DNA of 64,000 nt from Thioalkalivibrio thiocyanoxidans ARh2 (GTDB lineage: Bacteria; Pseudomonadota; Gammaproteobacteria; Ectothiorhodospirales; Ectothiorhodospiraceae), in NCBI RefSeq assembly GCF_000385215.1, contig NZ_ARQK01000043.1:1-64000 (forward strand). Reading direction: 5' to 3'. Below, one piece after another: positions 24,563 to 35,260 of the stretch. The position numbers and the translations under genes were made by a program. The notes under the pieces are model-generated. The model was not told the DNA's origin, did no database searches, and worked only from the letters and a program-made list of their open reading frames with translations. How positions within the stretch are numbered: position 1 is the stretch's first letter; every line of letters begins with the position of its first letter.

Positions 24563-25108
24563 CTAGAAGTTGACGCCCACCTTGGCCATCACCCGGAAGT
24601 TGTCGACATCCTCGCGACCATTGCGAAAGCGATCGCTTTCGGTGAACTGATGGCGTGCCTCCAGGCCGAGGAACATGCGGTTATCCATGTTGTACTTCAG
24701 ACTGGCCCCCAGCTGCGCCGCCCAGACGCCGTTGGTTTCGTCGCCCAGCTTGGCGCGTACGTAGCCGATCCCGGGACCAAAACCGATCTGCAGGTTCGAT
24801 GTCGCATCGAACATCCAGTGGCTGTTGAGCTCGGCGCTGGTCATGCGCAGCGGATCCTCGCTGTAGCGGCTGACGCTGAGATTATGCCGAAGCACCCCGA
24901 CCTGCGGCTGCAGCAGTCGGCAGTTGTGCCCGAACTCGACGCCATAGCCCCAGTCCGAGCTGGTCCCGGAGGGGTCGGGCGAGACCGAGCCGGCCATCAC
25001 CGCCAGGCTTGGCTGCGCACCCCGTTCCTGTGCCTGCGCCACACCGGTGGTGCCCAGTGCAACGGCACCTGCCGCAAGCACCACCCAGAACGAACGACTC
25101 TTCAACAT
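24563..25108 (-). CDS. Small outer-membrane beta-barrel protein
   Basis: A 181-residue protein with a signal peptide (cleavage after AQA, near residue 27) and an excellent GGAGGTG ribosome binding site before ATG 25108. The mature chain shows alternating amphipathic strands (WGYGVEFGHN, LQIGFGPGIGYVRAKLG, MFLGLEARHQF) and ends in VMAKVGVNF. The terminal Phe is the signal used by the BAM complex. Length fits an eight-stranded barrel. I cannot tell whether it is an enzyme or only structural. The single Cys near residue 63 is unusual for a barrel. Confidence 0.78.
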   Translation of the reverse strand: MLKSRSFWVVLAAGAVALGTTGVAQAQERGAQPSLAVMAGSVSPDPSGTSSDWGYGVEFGHNCRLLQPQVGVLRHNLSVSRYSEDPLRMTSAELNSHWMFDATSNLQIGFGPGIGYVRAKLGDETNGVWAAQLGASLKYNMDNRMFLGLEARHQFTESDRFRNGREDVDNFRVMAKVGVNF

Positions 25109-25425
25109 AGCCCACCTCCGCGTCTTTCCATCCAGGATTCCCTTCGGGCGGGCTCGATCCTCGGATCGCCACCACCCGACGGCACGACTTGAATCCTAGA
25201 TCATCCATCCATAGCCGGGAACCTTCGCGGAACCCTGAGCGACGGATTCCGCCCACGATGGAATTTTTCGTGACGCCGATGCATCTTCCGGGGCGGAGTC
25301 GAACCGGGGCCCATTTGTCCGGGAACACCCGTGCAGTCCCGCACTCAAACGGACAGATCCGCTGGTATTCCGCGTACCCCGGATCGGTTTCAGACTCAAT
25401 TCAAATGTTTTACGGAGGTCACTCC
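25109..25425. other. 317-bp divergent promoter region of the barrel gene and HiPIP gene
   Basis: It contains both upstream regions. Two GGAACC copies at 25218 and 25229 are 11 bp apart (one helical turn). A GTTCGAC T-loop-like motif near 25299 on the minus strand is not part of a tRNA, because the flanking arms do not pair. I find no clear -35/-10 pair. Confidence 0.4.
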
Positions 25426-25749
25426 ATGTCCGATCAACCGAACGCGAATCGTCGAGCCTTTCTCCGCCGCGCTTCCGTGGCCGTGGCAGCCATCCCGCTC
25501 GCCAGTTTGACCACCTTCGGCGTCGCCTATGCCAAACCGAAGGCCGAGGATGGCCACGCGCACGACTACGTGAACGATGCCGCCGACGCGGCCGACCACG
25601 ACGCCTACGAAGACGGAGCGATCTGCGAAAACTGCGCGTTCTGGGCGGGTGAAGAAGAGAACGGCTGGGGCGGCTGCCACCATCAGGCATTCCAGGACGT
25701 CCTGGTCAACGCCGAGGGCTGGTGCGATGCCCATGTCCGTGGTGGCTGA
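25426..25749 (+). CDS. High-potential iron-sulfur protein (HiPIP)
   Basis: A 107-residue precursor of a small periplasmic electron carrier with one [4Fe-4S] cluster working between +2 and +3. Residues 1-36 are a twin-arginine signal (NRRAFLRRA), as expected for a protein exported folded with its cluster. The four ligands are Cys67, Cys70, Cys84 and Cys100, with the family spacing C-x2-C-x13-C-x15-C. The start ATG 25426 has GGAGG eight bases upstream; the open frame upstream is not coding. HiPIPs carry electrons from the bc1 complex or sulfur-oxidising enzymes to oxidases or reaction centres in Ectothiorhodospiraceae and relatives. The gene is monocistronic, closed by a strong hairpin. Confidence 0.95.
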   Translation: MSDQPNANRRAFLRRASVAVAAIPLASLTTFGVAYAKPKAEDGHAHDYVNDAADAADHDAYEDGAICENCAFWAGEEENGWGGCHHQAFQDVLVNAEGWCDAHVRGG

Positions 25750-25773
25750 TCACCACACCGCCTGACGGCGTTT

Positions 25774-25801
25774 GTGAACACCGCCTTCGGGCGGTGTTCA
25801 C
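25774..25801 (+). terminator. Hairpin terminator after the HiPIP gene
   Basis: A perfect 12-bp stem GTGAACACCGCC / GGCGGTGTTCAC is closed by a stable TTCG tetraloop, 24 bp after the HiPIP stop. There is no T-run, so it may also protect the mRNA 3' end. Confidence 0.75.
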
Positions 25802-26009
25802 GCTTCTGGCACCCCGGCTGGCCCACAAACTTGCGCACCGGGTCACAAACAGGCCAGTCTTGGGCCGGAATTACTCAACTTCTCCCCTGGCTGGACGTTA
25901 TCGGACGATGAACCGCCCGTACAAGGACTTCTGCGTGTCCAATCCCCGTCGGCTATCAACCGCACCGGTCGTTCCAGACACCACTGCAATCAGGGCCTCT
26001 CGCTAGCCA

Positions 26010-29000
26010 ATGGCTCTGGACACCGCCCAGCTAACGCTGCTGTACGCACTCAACGGGCTCGCCTTTTTCACCCTCGGCATCGTGGCGCTGATGCTGCCGC
26101 GCCGCGAACGCTTTCTGCCCTTCACCGCTCATGCCGGATGGCTGGTGCCCTTCGGCCTGCTGCACGGGGCCTACGGCTTCCTCAATGCCATCGGGCTGCA
26201 CCATGCATACGGCATTCTCGCCGATCGCTGGTTCATGGCAGCCTGGTTGGCGATCGCCTATCTGCCCCTGCTGGAGTTCGGCCGCCGCGCACTGCTGGAT
26301 GTCCGCCCCAACCTGCATCTACCGGGCTGGGCCGTATACGGACCCGTAGCCGTCGGTCTGGGCGCGGTGTTCCTGGCCGCCAGTGAACCGGCGCTGGCAC
26401 TCGCCAACGGCGCCCGCTATCTGATCGGGTTCCCCGGAGCAGCCCTTGCGGGATTCGCCTTCCTGCTGCACTTTCGCTACCCGGGATCACAACCCGGGGT
26501 GCAGCGGCATGTCCCGGCGCTGGGCATCGCCGCCATCGCGTTTCTCGCCTATGCTGCGTTCCTGCCCTTCCCGGCACAGGTCGATTTTGGACTCCCTGCC
26601 TGGCTGCCCGCCCAGGGGGATTTCCTGTCCGCCACCGGGGTGCCCATCCAGGTGCTTCGTACGGCAGCCGCGGTGCTCTTTGCCCTGGCACTGATCAGCC
26701 TGACCCGCAGCATCGGTGCGCAGCACAGCGATGACCTGCTGCGGGTACTGGAGACGGTCAATGGCTTCGTCTATCGCTGCCGCAACAACCCGCAGTGGGA
26801 CGTGATCTTCGTCGATGGCGGCGTCCGCGAATTGACCGGTTACGACGCCCGCGACTTCTACCGTGGTGACATCACCTTCGCGGCCTGGGTCCACCCGGAA
26901 GACACCGACCACGTCTGGCAGGGCGTGCAGGAAGGGCTTGGACGCGACGGCACCTACCAGATCCAGTACCGCGCCGTCAGTCGAGACGGGGCCGTGCGCT
27001 GGGTATTCGAACGTGGTGCCGGCATCTACGATGCACACGGGCGCCTTGCCTACCTGCAGGGCCATGTCTTCGACGCAAACGAACTGGTCACCACCTCCCG
27101 CGAGCTCGAACGCCGCAGCGACGAGCTCGAGGCCTTCCGCAGCACGCTGGACCTGACGCTGGACGGCGTCTTCCTGTTCGATGTGGACAACCTGCAGTTC
27201 ATCTATGTAAACCAGGGTGCGATGGACCAGACCGGGCGCAGCCGCGAGGAACTGCTGCAACTGCACCCCTACGACATCAAGCCGGAATTCCCGGAGACCC
27301 GCTTTCGCAGCCTGCTGGAACCCTTGCGCCGGGGCGAGCGTGACCAGTTGCTGTTCGAGACCACGCACCAGCATGCGGCCGGCCACGAGGTACCCGTGCA
27401 CATCTCGCTGCAGCTGGTCGCGCCCAAGGGCGAGCGTCCGCGCTATGTCGCGATCGTCCACGACATCACCCAGCGCAAGCGTAACGAAACCGCACTGCTG
27501 GAGGCGCTGGCAGACCTCGAGGCCTCGCGCGACGAACAGGCGCGTCTGCTGGAACTCACGCGGCGCGAGCAAGGCCGCATGGCGTCGCTGCTTTCGGCCA
27601 TGAGTATCGGCATCCTGTTCGAGGACCGCGAAGGGCGCATCGAGTACGTAAACCCGGCCTTTCGGCGCATGTGGGCGATCTCCGACGAAATCGAACTCGT
27701 CGGACAACCCTCGCGGGCCGTGCTGGAGCACTCCACCCATCGCTTCGCCCGGCCCGACCACGCCTCGCGCCATGTGCTGCACGTACTCGACACCCACGAG
27801 ATCAGCGAACGTTTCGAAGTGGACCTCTACGACGGCCGCATACTGACCCAGCTGTCCTATCCGGTACACGACACCGACGAGCGTTCCATTGGCCGGCTCT
27901 GGCTGTACGAAGACGTCACCCACGAACGCCAGACGGCCCAGCAGCTGGTCTACCTGGCCGAGCACGACCCGCTGACCGGCCTGTACAACCGCCACCGTTT
28001 CCAGCGTCAGCTGGAACGGGCGATCCAGACCGCCCGCCGTCGCGGGACCCACCTCGCGCTGATCTACTTCGACCTGGACGAGTTCAAGACCATCAACGAC
28101 ACCTTCGGCCACCGAGCGGGGGACACGGTACTCGTACGTGCAGCCGGGGAGATTGCCAGCCTGGTACGCAGCGAGGAGATTCTGGCCCGCCTCGGCGGCG
28201 ACGAGTTCGCCATCCTGATCGACCACGCATCCGAACGCGAACCGGAGGCACTGGCCGAACGCGTGGCACGCACGATTTCCGCAATCCCGTTCCGTTTCCG
28301 TGGTCAGAACTACCGCCTGACCGCGAGCATCGGGATCGCCTACTATCCCGAGCACGGTGACAATGTCGAGGACCTGGTGGCACATGCCGATGCCGCGATG
28401 TATCAGGCCAAGGATGCGGGCAAGAACACCTGGGCCGTATTCGATCCGACCCGCAACACCGCCGAGCGCATGCTGGAACGCATGAGCTGGAGCCAGCGCA
28501 TCGACAATGCCCTGGAGAAGGGGCAGTTCGAACTGCACTTCCAGGGGATCTACCACCTGGACAGCGGGGCACTCAATCACATGGAGGCCCTGGTGCGCAT
28601 GCGCGATCCGCTCGCACCCGACGAGGTGGTGATGCCGGGACAGTTCATTCCCGTGGCCGAAAAGACGGGGCAGATCCTGGACATCGACCGCTGGGTGATC
28701 CGCGAAAGCATCGCGCGCCTGGCCGCCCACCCCGAGCTCCCGGGAATCGCGATCAACATCTCCGGGCGCAGCTTCGACGAACCTGGGCTGCCGCAGTACA
28801 TCGAACGCGAATTGAGCCAACAGCAGGTTGATCCACAGCGCCTGATCATCGAACTCACCGAGACGGCGGCGGTATCCGAGATGCAGGATGCCCAGCGCTT
28901 TATCGAGGCCCTGCAGCACACCGGCTGCCTCGTATGCCTGGATGACTTTGGCTCCGGGTTTTCCACCTTTGCCTACCTCAAGTACCTGGGCGTCCAGGTG

Positions 29001-29228
29001 CTCAAGATCGACGGCATGTTCGTGCGCGATCTGCCGCACAATCGTGACAACCAGGCATTCATCCGTGCGATGGTCGATGTCGGTCGCGGCCTGGATAAAT
29101 GGACCGTGGCCGAGTGCGTGGAGGACGCCGCCACCCTCGCGATGCTGGCCGAACTGGGCGTCGACATGGTCCAGGGCTACCACCTGCACCGCCCCTCGCC
29201 GGAGTTCCCGCCGGATCACGCCCCGTAA
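26010..29228 (+). CDS. Membrane multi-PAS GGDEF-EAL protein
   Basis: A 1072-residue inner-membrane c-di-GMP protein. About seven hydrophobic helices occupy residues 5-235. Three PAS domains follow (about 245-365, 375-500 and 520-640), then GGDEF (about 650-815) and EAL (about 830-1065). The cyclase site is RLGGDEF, but the inhibitory site reads RSEE instead of RxxD, so product inhibition may be lost. The EAL site has MEALVR, DDFGSGFS and AECVED, which is compatible with phosphodiesterase activity. Its overall plan resembles the other membrane GGDEF-EAL protein at 9871, with two more PAS modules. The stop lies three bases before the GTG of the glycosyltransferase gene, so they may be co-transcribed. 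Confidence 0.92.
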   Translation: MALDTAQLTLLYALNGLAFFTLGIVALMLPRRERFLPFTAHAGWLVPFGLLHGAYGFLNAIGLHHAYGILADRWFMAAWLAIAYLPLLEFGRRALLDVRPNLHLPGWAVYGPVAVGLGAVFLAASEPALALANGARYLIGFPGAALAGFAFLLHFRYPGSQPGVQRHVPALGIAAIAFLAYAAFLPFPAQVDFGLPAWLPAQGDFLSATGVPIQVLRTAAAVLFALALISLTRSIGAQHSDDLLRVLETVNGFVYRCRNNPQWDVIFVDGGVRELTGYDARDFYRGDITFAAWVHPEDTDHVWQGVQEGLGRDGTYQIQYRAVSRDGAVRWVFERGAGIYDAHGRLAYLQGHVFDANELVTTSRELERRSDELEAFRSTLDLTLDGVFLFDVDNLQFIYVNQGAMDQTGRSREELLQLHPYDIKPEFPETRFRSLLEPLRRGERDQLLFETTHQHAAGHEVPVHISLQLVAPKGERPRYVAIVHDITQRKRNETALLEALADLEASRDEQARLLELTRREQGRMASLLSAMSIGILFEDREGRIEYVNPAFRRMWAISDEIELVGQPSRAVLEHSTHRFARPDHASRHVLHVLDTHEISERFEVDLYDGRILTQLSYPVHDTDERSIGRLWLYEDVTHERQTAQQLVYLAEHDPLTGLYNRHRFQRQLERAIQTARRRGTHLALIYFDLDEFKTINDTFGHRAGDTVLVRAAGEIASLVRSEEILARLGGDEFAILIDHASEREPEALAERVARTISAIPFRFRGQNYRLTASIGIAYYPEHGDNVEDLVAHADAAMYQAKDAGKNTWAVFDPTRNTAERMLERMSWSQRIDNALEKGQFELHFQGIYHLDSGALNHMEALVRMRDPLAPDEVVMPGQFIPVAEKTGQILDIDRWVIRESIARLAAHPELPGIAINISGRSFDEPGLPQYIERELSQQQVDPQRLIIELTETAAVSEMQDAQRFIEALQHTGCLVCLDDFGSGFSTFAYLKYLGVQVLKIDGMFVRDLPHNRDNQAFIRAMVDVGRGLDKWTVAECVEDAATLAMLAELGVDMVQGYHLHRPSPEFPPDHAP

Positions 29229-29231
29229 GGT

Positions 29232-30323
29232 GTGAGATCCGCACCCCGCATCCTGCTGCTGTCCGCCTACCGCGCGGACAGCCATGCCGCCTGGGCCGAC
29301 TGGCTGACCCGGCAGTTTCCCGCGTTCGACTGGGGGCGCCTCGAGCTGCCCGGCCGCCACTTTCGCTGGCGCATCCGGGGCAACCCGCTCTCCTGGCTCG
29401 AGACCCTCCGCGATGCCCGCCCCGATGCCATCATCGCGACCTCGATGGTCGACCTCGCTACACTGCGCGGCCTGCACCCGGCGCTCGCGCAAACGCCCGC
29501 GCTGTACTACTTCCACGAGAACCAGTTCGCCTACCCCACAAGCCCCCGCCAGACCCGCTCCGTGGACCCGCAGATGGTACAGCTCTACGGCGCCCTCGCC
29601 GCCGACCGCATCGCGTTCAACTCTTGCTACAACCGTGATTCCTTCCTCGATGGCGTCGACGCCCTGCTCGCGCGCATGCCGGACCAGGTGCCCCCGGGAC
29701 TGCGCACGACGCTCGGCGGGAACAGCGAGATCCTTCCCGTACCGATCAAGGCCATCGCGACCCGGGGCCGCGTGGAGCGCGATCCCAACCTGATCCTGTG
29801 GAACCACCGCTGGGAATACGACAAGGCCCCCGAAGACTTCGCGGAGGCCACGCTGCAACTGGCCGGCGAGGGGGTCGATTTCCGGCTGGCACTGCTCGGC
29901 CCTCGGCCCGCCAGGGTCCCGGATGCCCTCGCTCGACTCCGCACCCATCTGGCGGACCGCATCGCAGTGGACGCCCGATGCTCGCGCGAGGAATACGAAT
30001 ACTGGCTTTGCCGGGCGGGGATCGTGGTCAGCACGGCCCGCCACGAGTTCCAGGGTCTGTCGCTACTGGAGGCCACCCGCGCCGGGGTATTGCCGCTGGT
30101 GCCCGACGCCCTGGTATACCCCGAGCAGTACCCGGACAGCTGCCGCTACCCCTGCGGTGACACCGGGGCACTGGCTGCCCGCCTGGGCGCATGGCTGACC
30201 GGCCAGCGCCCGCCCGTGCCCGATGTCGGCTACTGGGACACCCAACAGGTGGAACCGCAATGGCGGCGTCAGATCGAAGGCCTGCTGGAGACCCGACGGG
30301 GCGTTGACCGAGGGAGAGGCTGA
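29232..30323 (+). CDS. DUF3524 glycosyltransferase, probable tRNA-queuosine mannosyltransferase
   Basis: A 363-residue GT-B fold protein starting at GTG 29232. The N-terminal half has the DUF3524 signature: ILLLSAYRADSHAAWA at the start, ATSMVDLATLRGL, and YYFHENQFAYP near residues 94-104. The C-terminal half is a GT4-like nucleotide-sugar domain with NHRWEYDKAPEDF and the donor-site pattern EFQGLSLLEA. The human member of this family, GTDC1/QTMAN, mannosylates queuosine in tRNA-Asp; bacterial members are thought to act alike. Here queG, the last step of queuosine synthesis, is also in the window. Specificity is family inference. It is convergent with the hydrolase gene, 10 bp apart. Confidence 0.82.
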   Translation: MRSAPRILLLSAYRADSHAAWADWLTRQFPAFDWGRLELPGRHFRWRIRGNPLSWLETLRDARPDAIIATSMVDLATLRGLHPALAQTPALYYFHENQFAYPTSPRQTRSVDPQMVQLYGALAADRIAFNSCYNRDSFLDGVDALLARMPDQVPPGLRTTLGGNSEILPVPIKAIATRGRVERDPNLILWNHRWEYDKAPEDFAEATLQLAGEGVDFRLALLGPRPARVPDALARLRTHLADRIAVDARCSREEYEYWLCRAGIVVSTARHEFQGLSLLEATRAGVLPLVPDALVYPEQYPDSCRYPCGDTGALAARLGAWLTGQRPPVPDVGYWDTQQVEPQWRRQIEGLLETRRGVDRGRG

Positions 30324-30333
30324 GCGGATTCGC

Positions 30334-30963
30334 TCAGGGAAGGAAGTCGCCGCAGTCGAGAAAGTGCAACGTCTCGCGGGCCACCGTGGTATCGAACAGC
30401 ATTCCCGTATGCGAGATCGGCAGCGTCAGGTGGCGCGTGACATCCGGGCCGCGCGTCTCGTCGACGGCAACGAAACCATCGTGCGGGGGCGGCATGTGCG
30501 CGAACAGCGGTGCCGGCCCAAGCGCACGGCTGCCGGCAATCATCCCGATTTCGCGCCCGCGCAGGACGGGGCTGCCGCCCAGCAGCCCCCGGTCCAGCGC
30601 CGCCCCCAGCCACCAGCGGCCGAGCCGGTTCCGAGCCAGGCGCGCGGCCACCCGGCTACCGGCCAGCGGCGAGCCCAGCATCACGATGCGGCCGGGCCGC
30701 TGGACCGGGGCGACGGTAAACAGATGACGCACGATGATGCCGCCGAGGCTGTGGGCGACCAGATGGACCAGGTCTCCGGGGACTTCCTCGAGGAACGCGG
30801 CCAGGGCGCGCGCGGCCTGTTCCGGCGTCTGCCGGCGCGAGGCGTAATGAAAACGATGGACGTTCAGGCCGGCCGCGCGGAGCCGCCTTTCCAGCAGGGC
30901 CATCTCCAGGCCCGGCATGTGCCAGCCATGGACTGTGACGACACTGGCGTGCATACCGGTCAT
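30334..30963 (-). CDS. Alpha/beta hydrolase (lipase/esterase-like)
   Basis: A 209-residue cytoplasmic hydrolase. The nucleophile elbow is AHSLGG, with Ser72. The oxyanion motif VHGWH is near residues 11-15. The acid and His fall in the C-terminal part (FVAVDETRGPD and LPISHTG). It resembles the short PGAP1-like or triacylglycerol-lipase-like hydrolases that lack a lid domain. Substrate is unknown. It lies 21 bp after aspS on the same strand and is probably the last gene of that operon. Two Met codons (30963 and 30954) are both possible starts. Confidence 0.8.
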   Translation of the reverse strand: MTGMHASVVTVHGWHMPGLEMALLERRLRAAGLNVHRFHYASRRQTPEQAARALAAFLEEVPGDLVHLVAHSLGGIIVRHLFTVAPVQRPGRIVMLGSPLAGSRVAARLARNRLGRWWLGAALDRGLLGGSPVLRGREIGMIAGSRALGPAPLFAHMPPPHDGFVAVDETRGPDVTRHLTLPISHTGMLFDTTVARETLHFLDCGDFLP

Positions 30964-30984
30964 GGCGAGCGACCGGCGCCTGCC

Positions 30985-32769
<1,785 letters not shown>

Positions 32770-32869
32770 TGCGCTGTTCCAGCCGAAGGGCACGCCCGCA
32801 AGGGCCTGCACGGTTAGTCGGGAAAACGGGGCAAACGTCGCGCCTGCGCCCGCGAAAAGGCCGGAAATC

Positions 32870-33520
32870 TTACGATTTGCCCTGCTCTCGCGCAACCGGA
32901 GCCGGCGCCTCGGACGGGCTCGACAGCGGCGTGACCACACCCATGGACATCACGAACTTGAGCCCGTCCTCCACCGTCATGTCGAGCTCGACCGCCTCCT
33001 CGCGCGGAACCAGCAGCACAAAGCCGGAGGTAGGGTTGGGGGTGGTGGGGACGAACACGGTAATCACCTCGCGCTCGGTACGCTCCTGCACCTCGCCGTA
33101 ACCAACGCCGGTCATGAAACCGACCGACCACAGCCCGCGACGCGGGTACTCGATCATCACGACCTTGCGAAAGGCCTGGCCGCCATCGGTCAGCACCGTC
33201 TCGGTGACCTTCTTCACCGCCCCGTAGATCGAGCTGACCAGCGGGATGCGGTGCACGATGGATTCGCCCACCGAGACCAGCTTGCGCCCGACAATATTGG
33301 CCACGATCACGCCGGTGACGAACACAACCACGATCGCGACCACGATCCCGGCACCGGGGATCGAGAAGCCGAGCAAGGCCTCCGGCCGCCAGGCCGGCGG
33401 CAGGAGGAGGATGGTGAAGTCCAGCAGGTCGACCAGCAGCTTGATGACGAAGCCGGTGACGATCAGCGGCAGCCAGACCAGCAGCCCTGCAATCAGGTAG
33501 CGGCGCAGGGAGACCAGCAT
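32870..33520 (-). CDS. DUF502 family membrane protein
   Basis: A 216-residue protein with two hydrophobic segments (about 10-32 and 52-78) and a soluble C-terminal domain carrying the family motifs [35 protein letters not shown] and [14 protein letters not shown]. Its function is unknown. The position between the FmdB-like protein and aspS is common in proteobacteria. It starts three bases after the upstream stop and ends 100 bp before aspS. The C-terminal tail after residue 200 is Pro/Ala-rich and probably disordered. Confidence 0.88.
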   Translation of the reverse strand: MLVSLRRYLIAGLLVWLPLIVTGFVIKLLVDLLDFTILLLPPAWRPEALLGFSIPGAGIVVAIVVVFVTGVIVANIVGRKLVSVGESIVHRIPLVSSIYGAVKKVTETVLTDGGQAFRKVVMIEYPRRGLWSVGFMTGVGYGEVQERTEREVITVFVPTTPNPTSGFVLLVPREEAVELDMTVEDGLKFVMSMGVVTPLSSPSEAPAPVAREQGKS

Positions 33521-33523
33521 CGA

Positions 33524-33808
33524 TCAGGTGCCGGTCGCCGCCGCCGTGGGGGTTGCTTCGGACTTGCCGGACGCCGCGGAATCACCCTTGCCGGCCCCGC
33601 CGCCATCCTTCAGATTGCGCTTGCCGTCCTTCTTGAAGTCGGTCTCGTACCAGCCGCCCCCCGCCAGACGAAAGCCGGCGGCAGAGACCTGCTTGGTCAG
33701 GGCCTCGGCGCCACATTCGGGACAGGTGGTGGCCGGCGGATCGGAGATCTTCTGCAGGATCTCGGAAATCTCGCCACAGTCCTTGCACTGATACTCGTAA
33801 ATGGGCAT
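33524..33808 (-). CDS. FmdB-type zinc-ribbon protein
   Basis: A 94-residue protein starting MPIYEYQC, the hallmark of the FmdB regulatory-protein family. The four zinc ligands are Cys8, Cys11, Cys29 and Cys32. The rest is a Gly/Ala/Lys-rich flexible tail (from about residue 60), longer than in the shortest members. It may be a transcriptional or translational accessory factor; evidence in the family is thin. It is the first gene of the DUF502-aspS operon, with a TGAGGA ribosome binding site. Confidence 0.88.
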   Translation of the reverse strand: MPIYEYQCKDCGEISEILQKISDPPATTCPECGAEALTKQVSAAGFRLAGGGWYETDFKKDGKRNLKDGGGAGKGDSAASGKSEATPTAAATGT

Positions 33809-33989
33809 GCGTCTATTCCTCAGGCTTCGCGTCCGCGACAACGGCCGCAACAAAACGGTTCGAGGCGTATTATGCGGGCGTTTCACGGGAATAAAAGGCT
33901 TTCCCCGGTGGCAATCCGTGTTTGCGCCGCGAGGCCGCAGCGCCGATCATTCGCCCCATACCCGAACGTACTGCCCGCAAGGACCCGTC

Positions 33990-34367
33990 ATGGCCGAAAA
34001 GATCGTGATCATGCTGCTGAACCTGGACCTGGACCGCCCCGGCACGCTGGGGGCCCCGTTCTTCCAGGCGACCGTCGCCGCCGCGATGGATCTGGAAGTC
34101 GAGATGTACTTTGCCGCCGGCACCACGCGCCTGCTGCGCCAGGGCGTGGCGGACAAGATCTACCCCGGCGAGGCGCAGGAGAAATCGGTCTACAGCTTCA
34201 TGCAGGATGCCCACGAGGCCGGCTGCCGCTTCTACGCCTGCGCCGGCGCGATGGACGAAAACGGCCTGACCCTGGACAACGCGATCCCCGAACTGGACGG
34301 CATGCGCGGCGGGGGCGCCTTTATCGGCGAGGTGGTCGAGGACGACGTGGCCACCCTGACCTACTGA
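33990..34367 (+). CDS. DsrE/DsrF-like family protein
   Basis: A 125-residue cytoplasmic protein of the DsrE-like fold. The start ATG 33990 follows AAGGA. Residues 1-25 (KIVIMLLNLDLDRPGT) give the first strand and loop. Two Cys occur in CRFYACAGAM near residues 74-79, in the loop that holds the active Cys in sulfur-relay relatives. DsrE-type proteins move sulfane sulfur in sulfur oxidisers; others have unknown roles. With only 10 bp to the SDR gene downstream, the two probably form an operon. It is divergent from the FmdB-like gene. Confidence 0.78.
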   Translation: MAEKIVIMLLNLDLDRPGTLGAPFFQATVAAAMDLEVEMYFAAGTTRLLRQGVADKIYPGEAQEKSVYSFMQDAHEAGCRFYACAGAMDENGLTLDNAIPELDGMRGGGAFIGEVVEDDVATLTY

Positions 34368-34377
34368 GCCGCGACCG

Positions 34378-35232
34378 GTGAGCGAGGCCCAGCCCCGTGC
34401 CGTCCTGATTACCGGCTGCTCCAGCGGGATCGGGCTGCACGCCGCCCGTGCGCTGCGCGAACGCGGCTACCGCGTGTTCCCTACCGCCCGTCGCGGCGAG
34501 GATGTTGCGCGCCTGAAGAAGGAGGGCTTCGAGGCCCTGCAGCTGGATCTGGACGACTCCGCCAGCATCCACAGCGCGGTCACCGAGATCCTGCACCGCA
34601 CCGACGGCCATCTCTACGGCCTGTTCAACAACGGCGCCTATGGCCAGCCCGGCGCGGTGGAGGACCTCTCGCGCGCCACCCTGCGCGCCCAGCTCGAGAC
34701 CAACCTACTCGGCTGGCTGGAGCTGACCAATGCGGTACTGCCCGCGATGCGCCGTGCCGGGGAGGGCCGCATCATCCAGAACTCCTCGGTGCTGGGCTTT
34801 GCCGCCCTGCGCCTGCGCGGGGCCTATGTGACGTCCAAGTTCGCGATCGAGGGCATGAGCGACACCCTGCGCCAGGAGCTGCACGGCACGGGCATCCATG
34901 TGAGCCTGGTCGAGCCCGGCCCGATCCGCAGTGCCTTCCGCGCCAACGCCCTGAAGGCCTTCCGCCGCCACATCCACCGCGAGCACAGCCCCTGGGCCGA
35001 GACCTACCGCGCGGCCGAGGCGCGCATGGCCAATGCCGAGTCCGATGCCCCGTTCACCCTCGGCCCGGAGGCCGTCACCCGCTGCGTGATGCATGCCCTG
35101 GAGGCCCGCCGCCCGCGGGTGCGCTACCGCATCACCTTCCCGACCAAGCTGTTCGCCTTCCTCAAGTGGCTGCTGCCGGCGCGCGCGATGGACGCCGTGC
35201 TGCGCGGGGTATCGCGCGGGGAGAACCGCTGA
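34378..35232 (+). CDS. Short-chain dehydrogenase/reductase
   Basis: A 284-residue classical SDR starting at GTG 34378. The cofactor motif TGCSSGIG is at 11-18, the stabilising NNGAYG near 84-89, the catalytic Ser in NSSVLGF and the YVTSK pair in the usual order. The Arg-rich second strand (PTARRGED) suggests NADP preference. It resembles E. coli YdfG/YciK-type oxidoreductases of unclear substrate, with a longer C-terminal helical tail than the minimal SDR. It follows the DsrE-like gene closely and precedes the SpmA-SpmB fusion by 28 bp. Confidence 0.85.
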   Translation: MSEAQPRAVLITGCSSGIGLHAARALRERGYRVFPTARRGEDVARLKKEGFEALQLDLDDSASIHSAVTEILHRTDGHLYGLFNNGAYGQPGAVEDLSRATLRAQLETNLLGWLELTNAVLPAMRRAGEGRIIQNSSVLGFAALRLRGAYVTSKFAIEGMSDTLRQELHGTGIHVSLVEPGPIRSAFRANALKAFRRHIHREHSPWAETYRAAEARMANAESDAPFTLGPEAVTRCVMHALEARRPRVRYRITFPTKLFAFLKWLLPARAMDAVLRGVSRGENR

Positions 35233-35260
35233 TGCGCGCGCGGCCAGGGGCGGGCGCCGC

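Noticed and set aside
25290-25312. tRNA-like T-loop (GTTCGAC) on the minus strand
   Set aside because: The T stem has mismatches, and no acceptor or anticodon arms can be folded around it.
26487-30044. 1185-codon antisense frame
   Set aside because: It lies opposite a clear GGDEF-EAL gene and the DUF3524 gene; long empty antisense frames are expected at this GC content.
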